Source of the DNA: Caulobacteraceae bacterium
Lineage (GTDB): Bacteria > Pseudomonadota > Alphaproteobacteria > Caulobacterales > Caulobacteraceae
DNA length: 64,000 bases
NCBI GenBank assembly: GCA_947452365.1
Contig: CANGCO010000005.1
Span: 1-64,000, forward strand
Reading direction: 5' to 3'
Of this stretch, positions 1 to 8,591 are shown piece after piece. A program made the translations under genes and the position numbers. The notes below the pieces were generated by a model that was given only the letters and a program-made list of their open reading frames with translations, made no database searches and was not told where the DNA came from. The first letter of the stretch is position 1. Each line of letters begins with the position of its first letter.

Positions 1-158
1 GGCTCGACCCCGACATAGATCCAGTGCTGGCCAAAGATCAGGGCCATGTCGGTTTCAAAGATGTCGGGCCGGGTATAAAAGTCGTTCTCAAGGCTGTGTC
101 CAGCCGGGCGGCGAGCGATCAGTTGTGCAAGGCTGGCTGGTGGGGTTGCCGCGGACAT
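1..158 (-). CDS. gbcA: Rieske aromatic-ring-hydroxylating-type oxygenase, alpha subunit (GbcA-like), N-terminal fragment
   Basis: The first 52 residues are visible, from the ATG at 158 down to the window edge. The segment around FYTRPDIFETDM and IFGQHWIYVG is the typical N-terminus of Rieske non-haem iron oxygenases of the glycine betaine monooxygenase (GbcA) group. GbcA removes one methyl of glycine betaine to give dimethylglycine. The Rieske Cys/His motifs and the iron-binding facial triad would lie beyond the window and cannot be checked. The gene is divergent from soxBDAG, which degrades the later intermediate sarcosine, and that context supports a betaine substrate. Other quaternary-amine oxygenases such as stachydrine or carnitine demethylases share this N-terminus and are not excluded. 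Confidence 0.7.
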   Translation of the reverse strand, partial: MSAATPPASLAQLIARRPAGHSLENDFYTRPDIFETDMALIFGQHWIYVGVE

Positions 159-406
159 GGTTTCGCGCCTTTGGCTGCAAAAAATTGAGGCTGACAGTTT
201 AGACCGCTGCCCGCCGGGATCACTTTCCTATAAGCGACGCGCAGAAATAAGAAAGACGACATTGCAGCGCAGAGGCCTATCGCCTAGACAGAATTGATCA
301 GAAGCGACGTTTGTGTCGGGTTTGTTCAAGGTTTGCGCCGCCTGTATGATGGTCCCGAACCGGGGCCGGGCTCATGGTGGCATTCTTAAATCATTGGGCG
401 GAGTCC

Positions 407-1660
407 ATGCAGAAGTTTTCAGCCTTCGAACTCTTCAAACAGGGCCTGAACGGCCAGGCCGGATGGAAGCCCCAATGGCGCTCGCCAGAGCCCAAGGCGG
501 CCTATGATGCGGTCATAATTGGCGGCGGCGGCCATGGGTTGGGGGCTGCCTATTATCTGGCCAAGCAACATGGCATGCGCAATATCGCCGTGCTGGAAAA
601 AGGCTGGCTGGGCGGTGGCAATACCGGCCGTAATACCACCATTATCCGCTCCAATTATTTGTTCAATGAGAGTGCGGGCCTCTATGACCATTCGGTCAAG
701 TTGTGGGAAGGCCTGTCCCAAGAACTGAATTATAATGTTATGTTCTCGCAGCGCGGGGTCATGATGCTGGCCCATACGGTGCATGATGTTCAGGTGTTTA
801 AGCGCCATGTTCATGCCAACCGCGCCAATGGTGTCGATAATGATTGGCTGAGCCCCGAAGAAGCCAAGGCCTTTTGCCCGCCCTTGAACATTTCGGACAA
901 TATGCGTTATCCGATCCTGGGGGCTGCCTTGCAAAGGCGCGGCGGTACGGCCCGGCATGACGCGGTGGCCTGGGGCTATGCGCGCGCCGCCGATGATCTG
1001 GGCGTCGATATTATCGAAAACTGCGAGGTTACCGGCATTGTGCGCAATGCGGCCGGCGCGGTTGAGGCGGTCCAGACCACACGCGGCCTGATCAAGACGC
1101 CCAAGATCGGCGTCTCAGCGGCGGGTCACACCAGTGTCGTGCTCGGCATGGCCGGGGTTCGTTTGCCGCTCGAAAGCTATCCGCTTCAGGCCCTGGTGTC
1201 TGAGCCGATCAAGCCGGTATTCCCGTGCGTAGTCATGAGCAATACCATCCATGCCTATATCAGCCAGTCCGATAAGGGCGAGTTGGTGATTGGGGCGGGG
1301 ACGGATATCTACACCTCCTATACCCAGCGCGGCGGCCTGCACATTTCGCAGCATACACTCGAGGCGATTTGCGAGCTCTTCCCCGCGTTTCGGCGCATGC
1401 GGATGCTGCGCAATTGGGGCGGGATTGTTGATGTCACGCCCGATCGCTCGCCGATTGTGGCCAAGACACCGGTGCCGGGTCTCTATGTCAATTGCGGCTG
1501 GGGAACGGGCGGGTTTAAGGCAACGCCGGGCGCTGCCCATACCCTGGCCTGGACCATTGCCAAGGATGAGCCCCATCCGATCAATGCGCCCTTTACGATC
1601 GAACGCTTCCGAGACGGTCACCTGATCGACGAAGCCGCCGCCGCCGCTGTAGCCCACTGA
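407..1660 (+). CDS. soxB: Sarcosine oxidase, beta subunit
   Basis: This is the catalytic flavin subunit of heterotetrameric sarcosine oxidase, which oxidises sarcosine to glycine and passes the methyl group as formaldehyde or to tetrahydrofolate. A DAO-type FAD fold begins at about residue 36 ([11 protein letters not shown]). The block [14 protein letters not shown] contains the His that carries the covalent FMN in this family. The C-terminus has the conserved [15 protein letters not shown] block. I chose the ATG at 407 because a GGAG lies just upstream and the protein then starts like its relatives ([12 protein letters not shown]); an in-frame ATG at 374 would add 11 residues. It is the first gene of a tight soxB-D-A-G operon. 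Confidence 0.95.
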   Translation: MQKFSAFELFKQGLNGQAGWKPQWRSPEPKAAYDAVIIGGGGHGLGAAYYLAKQHGMRNIAVLEKGWLGGGNTGRNTTIIRSNYLFNESAGLYDHSVKLWEGLSQELNYNVMFSQRGVMMLAHTVHDVQVFKRHVHANRANGVDNDWLSPEEAKAFCPPLNISDNMRYPILGAALQRRGGTARHDAVAWGYARAADDLGVDIIENCEVTGIVRNAAGAVEAVQTTRGLIKTPKIGVSAAGHTSVVLGMAGVRLPLESYPLQALVSEPIKPVFPCVVMSNTIHAYISQSDKGELVIGAGTDIYTSYTQRGGLHISQHTLEAICELFPAFRRMRMLRNWGGIVDVTPDRSPIVAKTPVPGLYVNCGWGTGGFKATPGAAHTLAWTIAKDEPHPINAPFTIERFRDGHLIDEAAAAAVAH

Positions 1661-1667
1661 GGCCGAA

Positions 1668-1958
1668 ATGCTCCTGATTACCTGCCCCCATTGCGGCCCA
1701 AGGCCGGAACTGGAATTCACCCATGGCGGTGAGGCCCATATTGCCCGTCCTGAAAATCCTGCGGCCATGAATGCCGAGGACTGGACCGAATATCTCTATA
1801 TGCGCGCTAACCCAAAAGGCCTGCATGCCGAGCGGTGGCGTCACCTTCATGGCTGCGCGCGGTTCTTTAATGCCTTGCGCGACACCACCACTGATCAGTT
1901 TGTCGCCACCTATGCGACGGGCCAGCCGCGTCCTGATCTGAAGGGAGCTGGCCAATGA
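1668..1958 (+). CDS. soxD: Sarcosine oxidase, delta subunit
   Basis: This 96-residue protein has the normal length and motifs of SoxD, the small zinc-binding subunit of heterotetrameric sarcosine oxidase. The N-terminal CPHCG and the later Cys in HLHGCARFFN match the metal-site region, and EYLYMRANPKG is the conserved core. It starts 7 bases after soxB, and its stop overlaps the soxA start in an ATGA arrangement, so the three genes should be translated in a coupled way. Confidence 0.95.
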   Translation: MLLITCPHCGPRPELEFTHGGEAHIARPENPAAMNAEDWTEYLYMRANPKGLHAERWRHLHGCARFFNALRDTTTDQFVATYATGQPRPDLKGAGQ

Positions 1959-4942
1959 GCAAGACCTTGCGAACCCCTGCGGGTGGCAGCGTTAATCGCG
2001 TTAAGACGATAAAGTTTAGCTTTGATGGCAAGACCTATCAGGGCCTAGAGGGCGATACACTCGCCTCGGCCTTGCTGGCCAATGGCATTCGGGTCATGGG
2101 CCGATCGTTCAAATATCACCGCGCGCGCGGTGTGCTGGGCGCTGGCTCTGAAGAGCCCAATGCGCTGGTGGCTGTGCGCCGCGACAAGGCCCGTATCGCG
2201 CCAAATTTGCGCGCCACCCAGGTTGAGCTCTATGACGGCCTGGTCGCGGAGAGCCAAAATCGCTGGCCAAGCCTGAATTTCGATGTCGGGGCGGTCTTGA
2301 GCCTCTTGTCGCCCTTCATTCCGGCGGGCTTCTATTACAAGACCTTTATGTGGCCCAAAAGCGCCTGGGATAAGCTTTATGAGCCCAATATCCGCGCCGC
2401 TGCCGGGCTTGGCCATGCGCCGACTGAGGCTGACCCCGACAGCTATCTGAACCGCTTTGCCCATTGTGAGGTCTTGATTATTGGGGCGGGGCCTGCAGGT
2501 CTTGCCGCCGCGCTGGCTGCCTCTGAGGGCGGTGAGCGGGTCATATTGGTCGATGAGCAGTGCGAGCTTGGCGGCTCGCTGCTATCGGCAACCGATGCGG
2601 TGATTGACGGTCAGTCTGGGCGGGCTTGGCGAGATGCTGTTGTGGCCAAGCTTGCTGCCAATCCCAAGGTCACCTTGATGACCAGGGCCAATGCCTTTGG
2701 CTATTTTGCCCATAATATGATCGGCGTGGCTGAGCGTTTGAGCGAGCATCAGGCGAGCCCCGCCAAGGGCGCGCCGCGCGAACGGCTCTGGCAGATTCGC
2801 GCGCGCGAAGTGGTTTTGGCCACGGGCGCGATTGAACGCCCGTTGGTGTTTCCAGACAATGACCGGCCCGGCATTATCCTAGCCGATTCCGCCCGCACCT
2901 ATCTGAACCGCTATGGCGTCCTGCCGGGCAAGCGGGTGGTTGTGGCCACGGGTCATGATGAGGCCTATCGCGCGGCCTTGGACCTGCATAAGGCTGGGGT
3001 CACCATCGCGGCTATTGCCGATGCCAGGCCAAATCCAAAGGGCCCCTTGGTTGAGGCGGCGCGTGCTGCGGGCCTGCCGATTAAGACTGGCTATGCCATT
3101 ACCGGCACCAAGGGCACGCTCGGTGTGGCCGAGGCCCGGCTGTCGCCCATACTGGGTGCGGGCCGGGTGGGGCCGCCTGAGATTGTGGCCTGTGATAGCG
3201 TATTGATGTCCGGCGGCTTTACGCCAAGCGTGCACCTGTTCTCGCAATCGCGCGGCAAGGTGGTCTGGGACGAGACCCTAGAGACCTACCTGCCGGGTGC
3301 GTCGGCTGAGGCTGAACGGTCAGCAGGCGCTTGCCGCGGTCAATTTGGCCTAGCCAAGGCCTTGGCCGATGGCTTTGCCGCCGGTAGCGATGCCGCGCGC
3401 CTAACCGTCAAGCGGGACTTTGTCGTTCAAGCCACTGAAGGTGATCCAAAGGGCGTGGTTGGGGCCTTGCCGCATGATCGCGGCAATGGCGCCAAGGCCT
3501 TTATTGACTGGCAAAATGACGTCACCACCAAGGACTTAAAACTGGCTGTGCGCGAGGGCTTTCAGTCGATCGAGCATATTAAGCGCTATACCACCACGGG
3601 CATGGCGACCGATCAGGGCAAGACCTCGAACCTCAATGCGCTGGGCGTCATATCCGATGCCCTTGACCGGCCCATTCCACAGATTGGCCTGACCACCTTC
3701 CGTATGCCCTATACGCCTGTGACCTTTGGCGTTCTGGCGGGGATGGCAAGGGGCGATCTGTTTGACCCCGTGCGCACCACCCCGATCCATGACTGGGCGG
3801 TCGAGCAGGGCGCTGTGTTCGAAGACGTTTCCCTTTGGAAGCGGGCGCGTTTCTTCCCGCAAGGACGCGAGGACATGGAGGCGGCGGTAAGGCGTGAATG
3901 CCTGGCCGTGCGCAGTCATTGCGGTATTTTCGATGCCTCGACGCTTGGCAAGATCGAGGTGGTCGGACCCGATGCCGCCGAGTTCATGAACCGGTTCTAT
4001 ATCAATGCCTGGACCAAGCTGGGCGTCGGCAAGTGCCGTTATGGCATTGTCTGCCGCGAAGACGGCTTTGTCACGGATGACGGCGTGGTTGGCCGCATGA
4101 GCCAAGACCGGTTCCATGTCACCACCACCACGGGCGGCGCGCCCAGGGTTCTGGCCATGATGGAGGATTATCTCCAGACCGAATGGCCTGATCTTGATGT
4201 CTGGCTCACCTCAACCACCGAGCAATTTGCCGTCATCGCCCTGCAAGGCCCTAAGGCGAGAGACATCCTGTCGGGACTGGTTGAAGGCATTGATCTGTCG
4301 CCCGAGGCCTTGGCGCATATGAGCCTAGTCGAGGGCAAGATCTGCGGCGTGCCGACGCGTCTATTCAGGGTCAGCTTTACCGGCGAACTGGGCTTTGAAA
4401 TCAATGTGCCTTCGCAGCATGGCCGCAAGGTCTGGGAAGCGATCTGGGCTGCAGGTCAGCCACATGGCCTTGTGCCCTATGGCACAGAGACCATGCACGT
4501 CCTGCGCGCCGAAAAGGGCTTTATCATTGTCGGGCAAGAGACCGATGGCACGGCCACGCCCGATGATGTCGGCCTGACCTGGGCCGTTGGTAAGGCCAAG
4601 CCGGACTATGTGGGGAAGCGCTCACTGGCAAGGCCCGCTATGGCGGCGCCCGATCGCAAACAACTGGTCGGGCTCTTGACCAAGGATCCGCATATCGTGC
4701 TGGAAGAGGGTGCTCAGGTCGTGCTTACGCCTGGCCAAAAGGCCCCCATGGCCCTGGTCGGTCATGTGACCTCATCCTATCATAGTGCGGTCTTAGGCCG
4801 CTCGATTGCCCTGGCCATGGTCAGTGGCGGCCGGGCGCGGATAGGGGAAACCGTCTATATCCCCATGCCGGGCAGCGATATTGCCGTCGACGTCACCTCA
4901 CCCGTATTTTATGACCCCGAAGGAGTGCGCGTGAATGGTTGA
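1955..4942 (+). CDS. soxA: Sarcosine oxidase, alpha subunit
   Basis: This is the large 995-residue subunit, a normal length for the family. The N-terminus (about 15-80) is the ferredoxin-like Fer2_4 domain with GRSFKYHRARG. A Rossmann FAD/NAD module follows at about 170 ([17 protein letters not shown]). The C-terminal third (about 580-990) is a folate-binding aminomethyltransferase (GcvT-like) fold that accepts the methyl carbon as methylene-tetrahydrofolate. The start overlaps the soxD stop (ATGA), and the stop overlaps the start of soxG. The reading frame is intact throughout. Confidence 0.96.
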   Translation: MSKTLRTPAGGSVNRVKTIKFSFDGKTYQGLEGDTLASALLANGIRVMGRSFKYHRARGVLGAGSEEPNALVAVRRDKARIAPNLRATQVELYDGLVAESQNRWPSLNFDVGAVLSLLSPFIPAGFYYKTFMWPKSAWDKLYEPNIRAAAGLGHAPTEADPDSYLNRFAHCEVLIIGAGPAGLAAALAASEGGERVILVDEQCELGGSLLSATDAVIDGQSGRAWRDAVVAKLAANPKVTLMTRANAFGYFAHNMIGVAERLSEHQASPAKGAPRERLWQIRAREVVLATGAIERPLVFPDNDRPGIILADSARTYLNRYGVLPGKRVVVATGHDEAYRAALDLHKAGVTIAAIADARPNPKGPLVEAARAAGLPIKTGYAITGTKGTLGVAEARLSPILGAGRVGPPEIVACDSVLMSGGFTPSVHLFSQSRGKVVWDETLETYLPGASAEAERSAGACRGQFGLAKALADGFAAGSDAARLTVKRDFVVQATEGDPKGVVGALPHDRGNGAKAFIDWQNDVTTKDLKLAVREGFQSIEHIKRYTTTGMATDQGKTSNLNALGVISDALDRPIPQIGLTTFRMPYTPVTFGVLAGMARGDLFDPVRTTPIHDWAVEQGAVFEDVSLWKRARFFPQGREDMEAAVRRECLAVRSHCGIFDASTLGKIEVVGPDAAEFMNRFYINAWTKLGVGKCRYGIVCREDGFVTDDGVVGRMSQDRFHVTTTTGGAPRVLAMMEDYLQTEWPDLDVWLTSTTEQFAVIALQGPKARDILSGLVEGIDLSPEALAHMSLVEGKICGVPTRLFRVSFTGELGFEINVPSQHGRKVWEAIWAAGQPHGLVPYGTETMHVLRAEKGFIIVGQETDGTATPDDVGLTWAVGKAKPDYVGKRSLARPAMAAPDRKQLVGLLTKDPHIVLEEGAQVVLTPGQKAPMALVGHVTSSYHSAVLGRSIALAMVSGGRARIGETVYIPMPGSDIAVDVTSPVFYDPEGVRVNG

Positions 4943-5432
4943 TCTGGTCACACACGCTTCGCCCATGGCCCGCCACGTTCTGCGCGGCCGTCCTGCGGCG
5001 CTTGAGGCGGCGCAAGGCGCGCTTGGCTTTGCCCTGCCACGCCAGGCCTGCCGCGCCGCCAGCAAGGGCGATGTTCATGCGCTTTGGCTTGGCCCGGATG
5101 AGTGGTTGATCTTGTCCGGCGTCAGCGATGGGCTGGCTGAGCGGCTCGAGGACGCCATGGGCGCGCATCCCCATGCCTTGGTTGAGGTTTCGGACCGTCA
5201 AATTGGGCTGGTTATTAGCGGCGCTGAGGCCGAGGCGGTTCTGTCCGTGGGCTGTCCCTTGGATCTGGGTTTGGACGCGTTTCCCGTTGGCATGTGCACC
5301 CGCACGGTTCTGGCCAAGGCAGAAATCGGTCTTTGGCGCACCGGTCCAAATACGTTTCATCTGGAGGTCTGGCGCTCGTTTGAGGCCTATGTCCGCCAAT
5401 TCCTAGCGGCCGCCGCGGTTGTTCCTGCTTAA
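4935..5432 (+). CDS. soxG: Sarcosine oxidase, gamma subunit
   Basis: This 165-residue protein is the last gene of the soxBDAG operon and overlaps soxA by 8 bases. It has the SoxG features: a WLGPDEWLI-type block (here LWLGPDEWLILSG), VEVSDRQIGLVISG, and a C-terminal region resembling the GcvT fold. The gamma subunit packs against alpha and completes the enzyme. Sequence conservation is weaker than in the other subunits, as is usual for SoxG, and the operon position makes the call firm. Confidence 0.92.
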   Translation: MVDLVTHASPMARHVLRGRPAALEAAQGALGFALPRQACRAASKGDVHALWLGPDEWLILSGVSDGLAERLEDAMGAHPHALVEVSDRQIGLVISGAEAEAVLSVGCPLDLGLDAFPVGMCTRTVLAKAEIGLWRTGPNTFHLEVWRSFEAYVRQFLAAAAVVPA

Positions 5433-5522
5433 GGCGAAGGGTGGGGTAGTGTTCGAATTCCTAGCCTCGGCATCTATATTAAGCATTTGCCAAGGCCCGA
5501 ACGCGACGGTCAATTAAAGCAT

Positions 5523-6572
5523 ATGGCGCAAGACCTGAACAAGATGTCCGACCCCAAGCCTTCGCAGCGCGCGCCGCTGCGGGTCGGCATCATCTTGGCC
5601 AATAACTTTACCCTGTCCGCCTTTGCCCTGTTTATAGACCATCTACGCCTTGCCGCCGATGATGGCGACCGTAGCCGCCCGATGCGGGCGCAATGGTCGA
5701 TCATGTCGAGCCGGCCTGATCCCATGCGCGCCAGTTGCGGCGTCATGACCAGTCCGACCAGCAGCTTTCTTGACCCGCATGAGCTGGACTATGTTGTCGT
5801 GGTTGGCGGCGTCCTGCATGGCGGCAACCAGATCAATGAGGCCACCGAACGCTATTTGCAAAAGGTCGCGGCGGCGGGCGTCAAGTTGATTGGCATGTGC
5901 ACGGGCAGCTTTATCCTGTGCCGCGCAGGGCTGATGAAGGGCCGGACGGCCTGCGTTAGCTGGTATCATTATCAAGACTTCCGCGACGAGTTTCCAGACC
6001 AGGCCGTGGTCGCTGATCGTCTGTTTGTTGCCGATGGTGACCGCATAACCTGTGCGGGCGGGGCAGGGACCGCAGACCTGGCCAATTATTTGATCGAGCG
6101 CCATATTGGCTGGTCGGTGGCGCAAAAGGCCAGTCAGGTCCTCTTGTTCGACCGCCCACGCGCCGGGGCCGATGCCCAGCCGCATCCGCCCATGTCTGAG
6201 CGGGTGTCTGATCCGCGGGTGCAGCGGGCCTTGCTCTTGATGGAACAGAACCTGGCCGGGCCCTTGCCCATTGCCCAGGTGGCTGGTCAGCTTGGCCTAT
6301 CCACCCGCCAGTTTGAGCGATTGTGCCACACGACCTTGGGCATGAGCCCAGCCTCGGCCTATCGGCGTCTTCGCCTTCGCTATGCGCACTGGTTGATTGG
6401 TCATACCAACCGCTCGGTCACTGAAATTGCCCATGCCGCAGGCTTTGCCGATTGCGCGCATTTTTCACGCCAGTTCAAAGAAAACTACGGATCCTCGCCG
6501 TCTGATCAAAGACGGCAAACGGTTGTGGCCGACGAAAAGTCCGACCTCGCCTCCTTGCGGGTGTTTGGTTAG
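5523..6572 (+). CDS. GlxA-family AraC-type transcriptional regulator (GbdR/CdhR-like)
   Basis: The protein has an N-terminal DJ-1/PfpI-like sensor domain (about 20-200, with IGMCTGSFILCRAG and VSWYHYQDF) and a C-terminal AraC helix-turn-helix pair (about 240-335, with ITEIAHAAGF-type recognition as VTEIAHAAGFADCAHFSRQF). This layout is shared by GbdR and CdhR, which activate glycine betaine and carnitine catabolism. Its place between soxBDAG and the TmpA-like gene suggests it activates this region in response to betaine, dimethylglycine or a related amine; that is inference. The longest frame would start at a TTG at 5487. I prefer the ATG at 5523; an ATG at 5544 is also possible, and none has a strong ribosome site. 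Confidence 0.85.
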   Translation: MAQDLNKMSDPKPSQRAPLRVGIILANNFTLSAFALFIDHLRLAADDGDRSRPMRAQWSIMSSRPDPMRASCGVMTSPTSSFLDPHELDYVVVVGGVLHGGNQINEATERYLQKVAAAGVKLIGMCTGSFILCRAGLMKGRTACVSWYHYQDFRDEFPDQAVVADRLFVADGDRITCAGGAGTADLANYLIERHIGWSVAQKASQVLLFDRPRAGADAQPHPPMSERVSDPRVQRALLLMEQNLAGPLPIAQVAGQLGLSTRQFERLCHTTLGMSPASAYRRLRLRYAHWLIGHTNRSVTEIAHAAGFADCAHFSRQFKENYGSSPSDQRRQTVVADEKSDLASLRVFG

Positions 6573-6619
6573 GTCATGATCCAGCCCTTCAACAAGAACA
6601 CTAGGCAAAGCCATAATAT

Positions 6620-6643
6620 GAAGGCCGTACCGGCCTTCGGGAG
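6620..6643 (+). promoter_or_regulatory. Hairpin directly abutting the ribosome site of the TmpA-like gene
   Basis: A perfect 7-bp inverted repeat (GAAGGCC, loop GTACC, GGCCTTC) at 6620-6638 is followed at once by GGGAG at 6639-6643, seven bases before the ATG at 6650. The stem would sit against the ribosome-binding site in the leader RNA. It may also help terminate transcripts from the regulator gene upstream, though no T-run follows. Function is inferred only from position. Confidence 0.45.
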
Positions 6644-6649
6644 AAACCG

Positions 6650-7780
6650 ATGAACCAAGTCATGCCCCGGTTGAAAATTCACACCGCAACAGAACTGGTG
6701 GCCGAGCTGGCCGATGGTACTGTGCTGGACATTCATCCGATCTGGCTGCGGGAACGCAGTCAGGACCCCAGTGCGCTGGATCTGCATACCGGCCAAAGGC
6801 TGCATGACCCGGCGGATCTGCCACTTGATCTGGCGATTACCGGCCTCGAAGACCTTGGGGCAGGGCGTTTGCATATTCGCTTTAGCGATGATCAGTCCTC
6901 CATCTATGACACCGCGACCTTGGCGGCCGAGATTGCCCTGCCACCGGGTGATCATGATTGCCCGCCGGTTCAGCATTGGGACGGGAGCCTGACGGCGTTT
7001 CCCCGCGCCCAGTGGAGCGAAAATCCAACCGAAGCCGAGATGTTTGACTGGACCCGCCAGTTCCTGACCTATGGCTTTATCATTATCAGCGGCGTGCCGA
7101 CCGAGCCGGAATCGGTGCTCAAGATCGGCTCGGCCTTTGGCTATGTGCGCGATACCAATTTTGGCAATCTGTTTGATGTGCGCTCTGTGCCCAATGCCAA
7201 TGACCTAGCCTATACGGCGGTTGAATTGGGCGCCCATACCGACAATCCGTATCGCTCGCCGGTGCCAACCATCCAGCTCCTGCACTGCCTGATCAATGAG
7301 ACCACGGGCGGCCTGTCGACCTTGGTGGACGGTCTAGCCGTCGCTGAGGCCTTGAAGCTGCGCGATCCAGCCGCCTTTGAGGTCTTGACCAAGACGCCCG
7401 TAAGGTTCCGGTTCCGCGACAAGGACACAGAACTGGTTGCCAGCGCCCCGCCGATTGAGTTGGACGTCACGGGTGCCGTGCGTGGGATCCATCTGAGCCC
7501 GCGCCTGGACTTTGTGCCCTTAATGTCGCGCGAGGCCTTGGCCGAATATTATCGTGCGCGCCGGGTGTTTGATTTGATGATGCGTGACCGCGAATTTGAG
7601 ATCCGATTCCTGCTCAATGCTGGCGATCTGGTCATGTTTGACAATGTGCGTTTGCTGCATGGCCGCACCAGCTTTAACCCCGACGAGGGCCTTCGCCATC
7701 TTCAGGGCTGCTATATCGATATTGACGGGCCGCGCAGTATCTACCGAGTGCTGCGGTCGCGTTTGGCGGCGGCGGGTTAG
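6650..7780 (+). CDS. tmpA: Fe(II)/2-oxoglutarate dioxygenase, TmpA / gamma-butyrobetaine hydroxylase-like
   Basis: The 376-residue protein has the BBOX layout: an N-terminal DUF971-like domain (about 10-95) and a TauD/TfdA catalytic domain. Iron ligands are visible as H196-x-D198 (GAHTDNPY) and H337 (RLLHGRTS). Family members hydroxylate trimethylammonium substrates: BBOX makes carnitine, and TmpA hydroxylates 2-(trimethylammonio)ethylphosphonate. The Cys ligands of the BBOX zinc site are absent (HPIWLRERSQDP), so that site looks lost. The TmpA call rests mainly on the next gene, an HD oxygenase of the TmpB/PhnZ type, and on the betaine genes around it. Plain gamma-butyrobetaine hydroxylase is the main alternative. 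Confidence 0.65.
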   Translation: MNQVMPRLKIHTATELVAELADGTVLDIHPIWLRERSQDPSALDLHTGQRLHDPADLPLDLAITGLEDLGAGRLHIRFSDDQSSIYDTATLAAEIALPPGDHDCPPVQHWDGSLTAFPRAQWSENPTEAEMFDWTRQFLTYGFIIISGVPTEPESVLKIGSAFGYVRDTNFGNLFDVRSVPNANDLAYTAVELGAHTDNPYRSPVPTIQLLHCLINETTGGLSTLVDGLAVAEALKLRDPAAFEVLTKTPVRFRFRDKDTELVASAPPIELDVTGAVRGIHLSPRLDFVPLMSREALAEYYRARRVFDLMMRDREFEIRFLLNAGDLVMFDNVRLLHGRTSFNPDEGLRHLQGCYIDIDGPRSIYRVLRSRLAAAG

Positions 7781-7886
7781 CCCCCTCCACCGCTTCGCGG
7801 TCCCCCTCCCCCAAAGGGGGAGGATTAGATACTGGTAATCTTCCCCCTCTGGTGGAAGTACCGGCGATAGCTAAGGATAGGGGGCT
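7779..7886. repeat. Palindromic intergenic element (REP/MITE-like) between the tmpA-like and tmpB-like genes
   Basis: The 108-bp spacer is bounded by a perfect inverted 8-mer, AGCCCCCT at 7779-7786 and AGGGGGCT at 7879-7886. Inside it are CCACCGCTTCGCGGT and a CCTCCCCC/GGGGGAGG hairpin. Strings of this type (CCCCCTCCACCGCTTCGCGG) are familiar from dispersed intergenic palindromes of Caulobacterales and relatives. Only one copy is in the window, so repetition is inferred. It overlaps the stop codon of the upstream gene and may affect how far transcription reads into the next gene. Confidence 0.6.
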
Positions 7887-7907
7887 TAGATTATGAAAGG
7901 GCACACC

Positions 7908-8483
7908 ATGGGCAAGATTGTTAGCTTTCGGCAGATGAAGGACGGCACGCGCGAGGATTATTTGCTGCTCGACGATTCCGAGCGCGATTTTGCCAAGGGC
8001 TTGCCGCAACAGATCATGACCGCCCTAAAGCGGCTGGACCATTCGCTCGAGGGTTATCCCTTGACCCGGCTTGGCCACTCGCTCCAGACCGCGACCCGGG
8101 CCCTGCGGGATGGTGCGGATGACGAGCTGGTGGTCGCGGCTCTGATCCATGATCTGGGCGACGAGTTATCGCCCTATAACCATGCCGAGATCGCAGCCGG
8201 CATTATCCGGCCCTATGTGCGCGAGGAAGTGACCTGGATTGTCGAACAGCACGGCCTGTTCCAGACCTATTATTATGTCCACCATATGGGTGGCGACCGG
8301 CATATGCGCGACAAGTTCAAGGACCATAAATGGTTTGAATCCTGCGCGAATTTTTGCGAGCGCTATGATCAGGCCTCGTTTGATCCCGATTATGACACCT
8401 TGCCGCTTGAAGCCTTTGCGCCGCTTGTGGAAAAGATCTTTAGCCGCACACCGCATGATCCGCGCTATCTGACTGAGGCCTAA
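7908..8483 (+). CDS. tmpB: HD-domain mixed-valent di-iron oxygenase, TmpB/PhnZ-like
   Basis: This is a compact HD-fold protein whose metal ligands are all visible: H57 (GHSLQTA), H81-D82 (LIHDLGD), H92 (YNHAEI), H115 (VEQHGLF) and an Asp near 157 (ERYDQ). This set fits the di-iron PhnZ/TmpB/myo-inositol oxygenase group rather than an HD phosphohydrolase. TmpB cleaves the C-P bond of hydroxylated trimethylammonio-ethylphosphonate to give glycine betaine and phosphate, which would feed the surrounding genes. From memory of PhnZ, its YIGE motif is replaced here by LEGY, removing the Glu that contacts the free amine. The start at 7908 has an AAAGGG upstream; an ATG at 7893 is also in frame. The substrate is inference. 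Confidence 0.65.
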   Translation: MGKIVSFRQMKDGTREDYLLLDDSERDFAKGLPQQIMTALKRLDHSLEGYPLTRLGHSLQTATRALRDGADDELVVAALIHDLGDELSPYNHAEIAAGIIRPYVREEVTWIVEQHGLFQTYYYVHHMGGDRHMRDKFKDHKWFESCANFCERYDQASFDPDYDTLPLEAFAPLVEKIFSRTPHDPRYLTEA

Positions 8484-8591
8484 AGGTCACAGCCAAAACC
8501 TGTGATCAGCGATCGGCGCGGGCTGGTCTTGACCGATGGGCCGGGTCAGGCGCTAATCTTGGATTGAACAGTCATTCAAGGTTTTGCGTCC

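Noticed and set aside
1955-4942. Possible frameshift or fusion in soxA because of its length and mixed domains
   Set aside because: The ferredoxin-like, flavin and GcvT-like parts are the normal layout of SoxA at about 1000 residues.
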